This document shows, piece by piece, positions 55,450 through 64,000 of a DNA stretch of 64,000 bases (position 1 is the first letter of the stretch; every line of letters starts with the position of its first letter). The notes below the pieces were generated by a model. The model was not told the DNA's origin. It worked only from the letters and a program-made list of their open reading frames with translations, and ran no database searches. A program made the translations under genes and the position numbers. Origin of the DNA: Sordariomycetes sp. S80-01Y (lineage: Eukaryota > Ascomycota > Sordariomycetes); contig JAXQJY010000031.1 in assembly GCA_037042185.1 (NCBI GenBank), positions 1,116,001 to 1,180,000 on the forward strand, in the 5' to 3' direction.

Positions 55450-56222
55450 GTCGCAGGTTCAAATGGCACAGTTCGGGGAGGCTCTGGTGCGACGTTTTGA
55501 TTCGTACGGCGCTCTCGTTTATACGGTCAGAGGTTGCTGCAGGCCTGGGTTTTCGCCGCCGCGAGAACTATACCGCAGGTGGAGGATGAAAAATAAAGAT
55601 GGATGTTGGCGAGGAAGCGTTCGCTGCCCCGCTACTCCGAGTCCGACTGAGTTGCTCGCTGGCACTGGCAGTCACGGTGAGGGCAGCCTCCGCGGCCCGG
55701 CCTGAGCATTGGTGGGGCAAATCAGGTTACTCCCGGAGTACCTAAGCTGAGGTACCACTACAGGGTCATCCGCTGGTATGATTGAGAGTCTGGGTGCTGA
55801 AGCGTACATGCCACGGTCTAGGCCGGCAATGCAAGAAATGTCAACGGTCCTTGAGTCATTGACGGTCTGACCTATTCGTGTTCCGCCGTCTCCGGTGCCT
55901 TATTGGCGGGTTTCTGCTTGTCTGCTCCAAGGACAACGGCGCGTTGCAGTGGCCATCTGCCGAGCCTCACGGCGCTAGCCTGTTGGATGGATGGTGCTTG
56001 TAATAATAAGAATCATCACTTCGGTAAGCATGTGGCTCTGGAGCTTAATGACCTCGAGCGCGAATACTATATGCATCGGCTATTGGTGAATATGGCGCAA
56101 CCCTGAGGCTCAAGCGATTCCGTAACCGGCCTTGCAAAATACTGTTAAACCTCTCATTCCGCGATGGCGATCCGAACAAACTTTCTCTCCCCAACTTTCT
56201 TAGTTGAACCCCAGGTCCAGCA
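55450..56222. promoter_or_regulatory. Divergent promoter, map1 / kynurenine 3-monooxygenase
   Basis: 773 bases between two starts. Contains CCCGGAGTACCTAAGCTGAGGTACC (55723-55747 region), joining the two recurrent intergenic motifs (GGAGTAC and an AGGTA..TACCT arrangement). No TATA box is clear. Confidence 0.45.
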
Positions 56223-57912
56223 ATGTCACCTTTAGAGAAGATAGCCATTGTTGGGGCTGGACCCGTCGGGTCACTGGCAGCTCTTTATGCTGCTCAAAGA
56301 GGTTATCAAGTTGAGCTTTATGAGCTGCGACCAGGTAAGGTGCTTTCACATGTCGCGTGCCGCTACAAGACAGACAGTCACGATTCGGTAGCTGACGATG
56401 CCACAAAGACTTACGCAACCCGGGAATTGTCCCGCTCAATTTCACCAGGTCGATCAATCTTGCTGTATCTGAGCGAGGCATCAATGCTATGCGCAACGCC
56501 GGCCAGCCCGGACTTCTCGATCATGTGATGGAGGCTACCATCCCCATGCGAGGACGAATGATCCATGGGAGGACGCCGCTTGGCGAGCTTTACGAGCATG
56601 CGCAAGACTACGATGCCAAAGGCCGAGTGAGTCATTTGTCCAGGCACTTACATCAGCCACTCATGTCTCCCACCAGGCTATTTATGCGATTGATCGGGCC
56701 GGCCTCAACAAGCGCCTTCTCGACATCTTGGATGCTATGCCGAATGTTAAGCTTCTCTTCAACCATAAGCTCACAGGAGCCGACTTTCGATCACGGAAAG
56801 CCTGGTTCGAGGTCCGTGACCAGATCTCTCCTGAGAATGGACGGCCGAAAGAGATCGAGGTTGATTTTGACCTCATGATCGGAGCCGATGGCGCGCACTC
56901 CGCCGTCAGGTACCACATGATGAAGTTCTCCCGCATGGACTACCAGCAAGAATACATTGATACTTTGTGGTGCGAATTCCACATTAAGGCTCGTAAAGTT
57001 CATGAAGGAGCCGATCCTCGGAGCAAATTCTCCATATCCCCAAATCACTTACACATCTGGCCTGGAAAGGAGTTCATGTTCATCGCTATCCCGAGTGAGG
57101 TAAGATGCCGCCGGATTATACCGACTCATCATGCTCACCAGTCGCAGGACGGTTCATTTACCTGTACTCTGTTCCTGCCCAGTCGGCAGTTCGTTGAGTT
57201 GGAGAGAACTCCATCTTCGCTGCCAAAATTCTTTAACCGCCACTTTCCCGGAGTAACAGACCTTATCTCAGCCGACGATCTCATCGAATCGTTCATGTCG
57301 AATCCTCACCTACCACTGATCAGCATAAAGTGCAAGCCGTATCATCATGATGCTTCGGGGGTGATCATCGGCGACGCTGCCCATGCGATGGTGCCGTTCT
57401 ACGGTCAGGGAATGAACGCTGGCATGGAAGACGTACGGCTTTTGTTCTCAATCCTCGATAAGCACGCCACCTTGGGCGAATCAAACAACCCCACATCGCA
57501 CTCGCCTAATGAAGCCACGCTTGCGTTGCAGAGATCCAGTGCTCTAGCCGAGTATTCGATTGTGCGCGCACCTGACGCACACACCATCAACGACCTCGCG
57601 TTGGAGAACTATGTCGAGATGCGGGCCTCAGTGCTCTCCTACCGCTATCGACTTCGAAAGCTTCTGGAAGAGCTCATGAGCGTTCAATTCCCGAGCCTAG
57701 GATGGACCACCAAATATGCCCGAGTGAGCTTCAGCAATGAGCCATATGCCGAGGTGGTACGGAGGAGTGACTACCAAGGCAAAGTTTTAATGAGGACATT
57801 CTTCACGTTGTTGGCAAGTCCTTGTTTACTGGGGGGCGCAGTATTCGCGTATAAATACAGACGGACGTTCTTGTATGCGCTACAAAGCATACGCTCGGCC
57901 AAATCTTTGTAG
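56223..57912 (+). CDS. bna4: Kynurenine 3-monooxygenase
   Basis: Four exons, 56223-56334, 56409-56626, 56677-57099 and 57148-57912; introns of 74, 50 and 48 nt; 505 residues. The FAD Rossmann motif is near the N terminus ([19 protein letters not shown]). KMO landmarks follow: [22 protein letters not shown], the DG-type [13 protein letters not shown], and [21 protein letters not shown]. The C terminus has a hydrophobic helix ([18 protein letters not shown]), fitting the outer-mitochondrial-membrane anchor. The enzyme hydroxylates L-kynurenine to 3-hydroxykynurenine with NADPH and O2 on the way to de novo NAD+. The 48-nt third intron has no in-frame stop, so its retention would add 16 residues without breaking the frame. 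Confidence 0.95.
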
Positions 57913-58477
57913 ACAGCCTCGAGACTGCTTCTACAATTCTGGTTGAAGGCACATACTTTGAGCGCCTACTCTAATTGATAATAGAAATTTGCCTTCATAT
58001 CTTAATCCCACGCATTGTCACTCGTCGTGGCCATTGTTTTCTCTTTTAACATCTCTTTGGCGTACCTACGAAGTCTAGGAAATAGGTGTCGAGAAGGCCT
58101 GGCTCACACGAGACTCTGGTTGGCTAACGGAAGGTAATTGAGTGGGTCAATGGAGAGCTCACAGATCGCGTTCCTAGAAATTTTGGCGTCGCCTTTGACG
58201 ACGACCACCATCTTCTCCAACCGTCCAAGCCCAACACTGGACGCATTCGCACATCCGCCAGAAGTTCGAGACGGAGCCAGGACGAGGAGGATAAGTCCAC
58301 TGGATTTGTGTGACGTCTCAAGGTTCTGCCACCCACTGTCTGGTACGTCGGACCCCTTGCTCTATTCTCGACATCTTCTAATCAAGGCAGTATAGACATA
58401 ACACTCCTCTGATTCCTCCTCGACGAAACCTTCCCGAAATCCGCTGGCCGGTCGCACCGGGCATTAAAGCAGTCATC
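57913..58477. other. Intergenic, KMO 3' side and mrps8 promoter
   Basis: 565 bases. Short frames only. The proximal part upstream of the mitoribosomal gene contains GATTCCTCCTCG and other pyrimidine-rich leader sequence. Nothing else is recognised. Confidence 0.5.
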
Positions 58478-58978
58478 ATGCCTTCCATTCAAAACGTCGC
58501 CAACACCTGCTCCCACCTCCAAAACGTCTCCAAAGCCCGCCTCGGCTTGACTTCCATCCCCAACAACAAATTCAATCTCCATCTCTCCCTCGCCCTCCAC
58601 CGTGCTGGCTTCCTCAGTCACGTCTACCGGGCGGGTCCGACGCCGCCCACATTCGAACAGATGGTCACACAGCCACCAGAGCAGGTCACGACGATGAACG
58701 TTTCGAAAATGAGGTTATGGCTGGGAATGAAATACTGGGACGGCAAGCCAGTGTTGAACAAAGCAAATGCCATCAGTAGTCCGAGCAGGCAGATGAGGGT
58801 GAACATTGACCAGCTAGGGTTGTTGACGAGAGGATTCTCGGCTAAGTTGGACGGTGGCGTGGTTAGGGGGCTGAATTTGGGTGAATGTATGTTCGTCTCG
58901 ACATCGCAGGGTATCCTGGAGGCGCGGGAGGCTTTGGCACGGAAGCAAGGAGGGTTGCTGCTATGTCGTACCGCATAG
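58478..58978 (+). CDS. mrps8: Mitochondrial small-subunit ribosomal protein uS8m
   Basis: Single exon, 166 residues. The N terminus, NVANTCSHLQNVSKARLGLT, is close to yeast Mrps8 and to bacterial S8 (DxxTRIRN position replaced as in fungal mitochondria). Further S8 landmarks are LALHRAGFLSHVYR, RLWLGMKYWDGKPV and the C-terminal GLLTRGFSAKLDGGVV and GECMFVSTSQGILEAREA. S8 binds the central domain of small-subunit rRNA and is an early assembly protein; this one acts in the mitochondrial 37S subunit and is nuclear coded. There is no long presequence, as in yeast Mrps8. Identity is from the whole-length pattern. Confidence 0.93.
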   Translation: MPSIQNVANTCSHLQNVSKARLGLTSIPNNKFNLHLSLALHRAGFLSHVYRAGPTPPTFEQMVTQPPEQVTTMNVSKMRLWLGMKYWDGKPVLNKANAISSPSRQMRVNIDQLGLLTRGFSAKLDGGVVRGLNLGECMFVSTSQGILEAREALARKQGGLLLCRTA

Positions 58979-59391
58979 TGGCTGTTGATGGGCCCCCCAA
59001 GGTCATGTAAGATTACATAGCATCTGTACCATGTTCTGTTTGTTGTACAATACGCGAGGCGAGGTAGAATATCTTTGTGTGAATAGCTCGGGCGCAATTA
59101 GACATGGTTCAAGATGAGAATAATTTCAATTCAACCATGCGCCGTCGCTTTATGAGGTATATCTGTCAAGGCCGTGGTTTGCCTCTGCTGTCTAATTTGT
59201 ATTCGAACTAGCACACCGTGAGCTCCCTGCAACGCAACCCCCGCGGGTGTTTCTTCTTCTCTGTCTGTACACTCTTCCCTCGTTCGACCGACAAGCGTAT
59301 TCAATTACTTGAGCGGGGCGTCTCCTTCGCATGAGGTACAAACGTCGGCCGTCGTCTCCTGGTGACGTCTGGGACCTTTACTGAATCCACA
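58979..59391. other. Convergent 3' region
   Basis: 413 bases between the stops of mrps8 (+) and the disordered protein gene (-). Presumed 3' untranslated sequence; no gene seen. Confidence 0.5.
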
Positions 59392-61743
59392 TCAGTGGTC
59401 CCCGACGCACTTCTGCCCTTGCTCGGAAGAAGAGGCAGTACCAAGCTGGCTTTTGTCTTCAGCATCGATATTCGAAGCGTCAGGCTTTGCCTGAGTCTGG
59501 ACCGAGCCACCTGCTTCAGCGATGGCAGCTACTTCCTCAGCTGTCTGGACGGCAGCCGTCTCCTCAGGGATGATGTCTCCTGCAGGAACCAAATCTTGGG
59601 TTACCGCCTCTTCCTTCTCGCCAAGAGCGGCCTGTGTAAGGCGACCACCCTCTTCCACGGACTGTTCCTGCTCCGCCACGTTCGATGTGAGCAGTTCAGG
59701 CGCCGCATTCGAGACAAAACTTTCTGCCGATGAGACAAGCTCGTCACCGGCAGTATCGCCTTCGGCGCTGTCGTCCGCAGGTTTCTGGATAATACCCCCG
59801 CATGACTCAGAGGCAACACGGGTAAGCTCCACGGGTGGCTCACTGTCCTCCAGAGCGCCGTCGAGGATTGCAGCAGGTCCAGCAGGGTCCGCAGAAGTCT
59901 CAATGAGAGCGTGGGATTCTTCAGAAACGTCCAAGGCCTCTTCGAGCGTTGCAACTTGGGCTGTCTCAAGCGCAGCTTTGTCTATATGCAACGGCTCAAC
60001 GTGCATAGTGGCGGGCTCAGTCGTTGATGCCTCCAGAGGAACCCCGCCGCGCTCCTTTTGATCAGACAACGTCAGTTTATCAAGTGAGGTTTCGAGGTCT
60101 AAGTCCTTTGCAGTGGCTACCTCCTTAGGCTCACTCGAGACGGATTCTGCACCCTCCCCTTGTGCAGTCGAGATCTCGTCTGGGCCTCGATCCGGTTCTG
60201 CTGCTAGAACGGACGGCTCGCCCTCGCTAACATTGGACGAGATCGCAACGTCGCCGGAAGAACTCTTCATCTTAGCCTGTCGCTTCACGCTGCTGCCCCT
60301 GCGTGAACTGGCCTCGGCGGTAGAATTGGAGGGCCGAGGTGCTGACTTGCGAGGAGGCGTAGCAGGTGCTTTCTCGGTAGTTTTCGAAGAAGATGACTGA
60401 GTAGGGCGCATCATACGGGCCAAGAAACCCTCGTCAACATGCGACTCCTTTTTCGGGACCTGACCATCCTGGCCGTTCCTCTTTGGAGGAGGGCCGATGC
60501 TAGGTCTTGAGGAACCGGAAGAGTTAATCGTTGACGGTTTGCGTTTGACAGTCCTTGTGGTTGTTCCAGCGGCACTGGCCCTGCTAGGTGCTCGCGCTGT
60601 GATTGGCGGCTGGAGGCCCCCAGTTTGCTTCGAAGCGGTGGGTTTGACGCTACCACTTTTGGAAACAGAGGACGCGGTTGGAGCTGTCAAGGACGAGGGA
60701 AGGGCCACAGGTTTTGTCGGCGACTTCACCTTGGGCTTCACAAACCCAGTTCCTGACTCTTGAGAGACCTTGACGGGGGCAGGTTTTCGGGTGGTTGTTG
60801 ATGGCTTCGTGCTCGTGGTGGCCGACTTCTTGATTGCTGGCTGAGGTTTGGTGACTGGCTTTACGTCCGCCCGCTTGGCCGTGGTTGCCGTGGGCTTGAT
60901 GGCGCCAGTGGTCTTGACAGAGGTCTTTGGCGCGGTCTTGGTACCTGTAGGCGCCGACCCAGCTCGAGCAGTGGCCGTAGAATGCGTCAACGTTGACGTG
61001 GCGCTCCCATGCTTGGCCTTCGAGTCGTTGGTGGATGGTTGAGAAGCGAGCATGGAGTCTGTGGCGGAGGTTTCCTGCGTAGGTTCGGCGGTCGTCAAAG
61101 CCGGACTGGGTTGTTCCTTGTCTACCTGCTTGTCAGGATTGTGACTCGGTTCATTGGTGACGGCTCCAGCATGGTTGTTTGGCATCGAGATGCTGTTGGT
61201 AGGATTGGAGCTGCGAGGGGATTCGGGAATCGGTTCATTTACGAATAGCTTCCGTGTGGTCTTTGGTACATCCTCGCCGGCCGTCGTGGATATCGATTCG
61301 GTTTCCATGTCCGTGCTCATTGGTCTTCTGAAAGGACTTGTTGATTCGTGGCTGGGGTTTCGACGTAGACCCATGCGTCCGTCCTTCTCTTGGATGGCAA
61401 CGAAGCTGGTTCGAACTGTGGACAGCGGTCTCGGAGACTCTGAAGCGCTGCCGGAGACTAAAGGAACGGTTGATCAGTTGAGTGGAAGACTAGAGGGGAA
61501 GCAAGGATGCCAAGAGCAGACAGTGGAATGACCATGACGTTTGCTGGTGGAGTGAAGGACGGGCAGTGGCGGGAAAGGACGAATTAGGCAGTGCAAGTGG
61601 CAGGTATCGTGGCAATACGCACATTCGTGCGCAGCGTTGGTCATACCTGAAGCAAATCCAGCTGGAGATCTCCCTCTTTCAGGCGGACTTGGGTCGTCCC
61701 CTTTGTTCTCAAACATGGCACGCAGGTTCTTAACTTGGCTCAT
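59392..61743 (-). CDS. Long disordered Ser/Thr/Ala/Lys-rich protein with conserved N-terminal motif
   Basis: Two exons, complement of 61647-61743 and 59392-61457, joined over a 189-nt intron, long for this window; 720 residues. Not a named family that I recognise. The N-terminal 60 residues are the most conserved-looking part: MSQVKNLRAMFENKGDD, SPPERGRSPAGF, then RPLSTVRTSFVAIQEKDG and MGLRRN. Residues about 150-390 are Lys/Ser/Thr/Pro-rich and basic (TKTAPKTSVKTT, TTTRKPAPVKVS), and the last 300 are acidic (Glu/Ala/Asp-rich). This two-part charge pattern and lack of folded domains suggest a scaffold, perhaps microtubule- or actin-associated, but that is a guess from composition. There is no signal peptide or membrane segment. 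Confidence 0.8.
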
Positions 61744-62749
61744 GTTGTCGCTTTGCTCCTGCAAGGGCGCTCGTCGTCGTGGGATGTGGTGCAATCTAGG
61801 ACCGATCGATTCGATCCCGGAAGGAAAGGGGCAGCTCGGTAAGAGTCCTGGTTGCCGCGGAAGGGACGACGGGCGGTCTCTACTAGGTAATGCCAGTACA
61901 GGAGAGCTCCAAGCTCTGAAATTGCGTAGTGTACCAAGGCTGACTGCATGTGCTGTGCAGAACGCAAGCAAAGCGGTAGATACAGTCCAGGACGAGACAA
62001 CAAACAAATAGAAGTTGACAACGCTCGTCGAAGTGGCGGCTGGAGATCTGCAGCAGCTCAGCACGGGAACGCGGAGTCGCGCTAGGGATTCAGGGGTTCC
62101 TCTGCTTGACAAAAGTAAACACTCCTGTGAACACATTTGTTGTGCCTGCTTAATTATATCAGCTACGCGGTCGGAGGTGGGGCACTCGCAGGACCCACAA
62201 CGTTTTATGAGGGCTCTCTGAAGCTGCTGCGACACATCGCACGACAGCTGCATGAAGCAGAACAGTGAGCTGTGTTTCAGCTTCCCTCCAGCCTCATCTT
62301 TGCGTTGATTCCTGCAGGATGTGTGACACTGACTGCCATGGACCGGCTACCATTGCTCTATAGGTAGATTGCGATCCCATTCGGGGGCAGATATGTATGG
62401 AAGACCCGCCGGTGCCGTTGCGTTCTCAATTTGACAAGACCACCATAGTACCTGGGTAGTGCACATGAGGCACAACAGGCCGCGCAGGGCGAACTAGAAC
62501 GTACTGTTTGAAAGATAAATATTGCACAAAGCTGATGAACTCGTCGCGGACATGACTGTTACGCTATGGTGTTTGCTTTTCCCCTGTTGTTTAACTCTTG
62601 GCTACCGCCCCGCCTGAAAGCTGCGTCGCAAGAACGGCGTTGCCGAGCTTTTTTTCTTTCTTCTTTTGCTCACCTTCCGATTCTCGGAACTGCCAATGCC
62701 TCGACCTACCTTAACCGGCCGACATTATCACGCCAATTGAGCCAACACA
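61744..62749. promoter_or_regulatory. Divergent promoter, disordered protein gene / lys12
   Basis: 1.0 kb between two starts. Open frames on both strands are short and unconvincing (a minus-strand frame here merely contains exon 1 of the disordered-protein gene). TTTTTTTCTTTCTTCTTTT at 62649-62667 is a T-rich tract about 80-100 nt before the lys12 ATG. Confidence 0.45.
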
Positions 62750-63881
<1,132 letters not shown>

Positions 63882-64000
63882 ATCTAAGGAGGTCGAGCAA
63901 CATGTGCTTCCACTGATTAGACAGCTTCAGATTTGTAAAACTCGCGCAACTCAATGCCACGTGCATGGTCTGAAAAGTCATTTGTTCTATTGTTCATCTT

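Noticed and set aside
61474-62253. 259-codon minus-strand frame near the disordered-protein start
   Set aside because: It merely runs through exon 1 and its intron; the spliced model explains the coding part.

Overview
The window is nuclear DNA of a filamentous ascomycete (Pezizomycotina), most likely a Sordariomycete. The evidence is short GT..AG introns (about 42-80 nt, many with a CTAAC-type branch site), intron-poor genes, long GC-rich intergenic stretches, and a protein set that reads as typical for that class: class I myosin with SH3 and acidic tail, homoisocitrate dehydrogenase of the fungal lysine pathway, a Zn2Cys6 regulator, a GT90 membrane glycosyltransferase, and small Ser-rich and Pro/Gln-rich proteins. 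I cannot name the genus. No operon, transposon, CRISPR array, tRNA or rRNA gene could be supported. Gene models below were built by joining exons by hand; splice phases were checked for every model and all sum to whole codons.

Layout, left to right. 0-7 kb: 3' end of a HYPK-like UBA gene with a puzzling in-frame open stretch behind its stop, a long AT-hook/BRCT protein (-), and a caspase-like protein with apparently lost catalytic residues (-). 7-11.2 kb: no gene seen. 11-20 kb: GT90 glycosyltransferase (-) and DHHC palmitoyltransferase Pfa4 (+) share a divergent promoter; class I myosin (-) converges on Pfa4. 21-25 kb: a 73-residue Ser-rich protein (-), a 3 kb gene-free stretch, then an ER-type FKBP (+). 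26-36 kb: Trk potassium transporter (+), DNA polymerase kappa (-), a Pro/Gln-rich protein (+), and a single-pass membrane protein with two PPxY motifs (+). 37-45 kb: WrbA-type quinone reductase (+), a multipass membrane protein (-), 3 kb without genes, an F-box protein (+) and a SET-domain protein (+). 45-52 kb: Zn2Cys6 transcription factor (-) and splicing factor Prp17/Cdc40 (-). 52-64 kb: cornichon/Erv14 (-), methionine aminopeptidase 1 (-) head to head with kynurenine 3-monooxygenase (+), mitoribosomal uS8m (+), a long disordered protein (-), and homoisocitrate dehydrogenase Lys12 (+).

The genes are mostly housekeeping and do not form an evident pathway cluster. Loose themes are membrane traffic and actin (Erv14, Pfa4, myosin I, PY-motif protein), genome maintenance (Pol kappa, BRCT protein), and amino-acid metabolism (Lys12, KMO). 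I found no convincing new multi-gene system. The most worthwhile leads are the open reading frame continuing in frame after the HYPK stop, the pseudo-caspase, the PPxY membrane protein, a GT90 gene with a 27-nt micro-exon, and recurrent palindromic ACCTACCT/AGGTAGGT and TACGGAGTA motifs confined to intergenic DNA.
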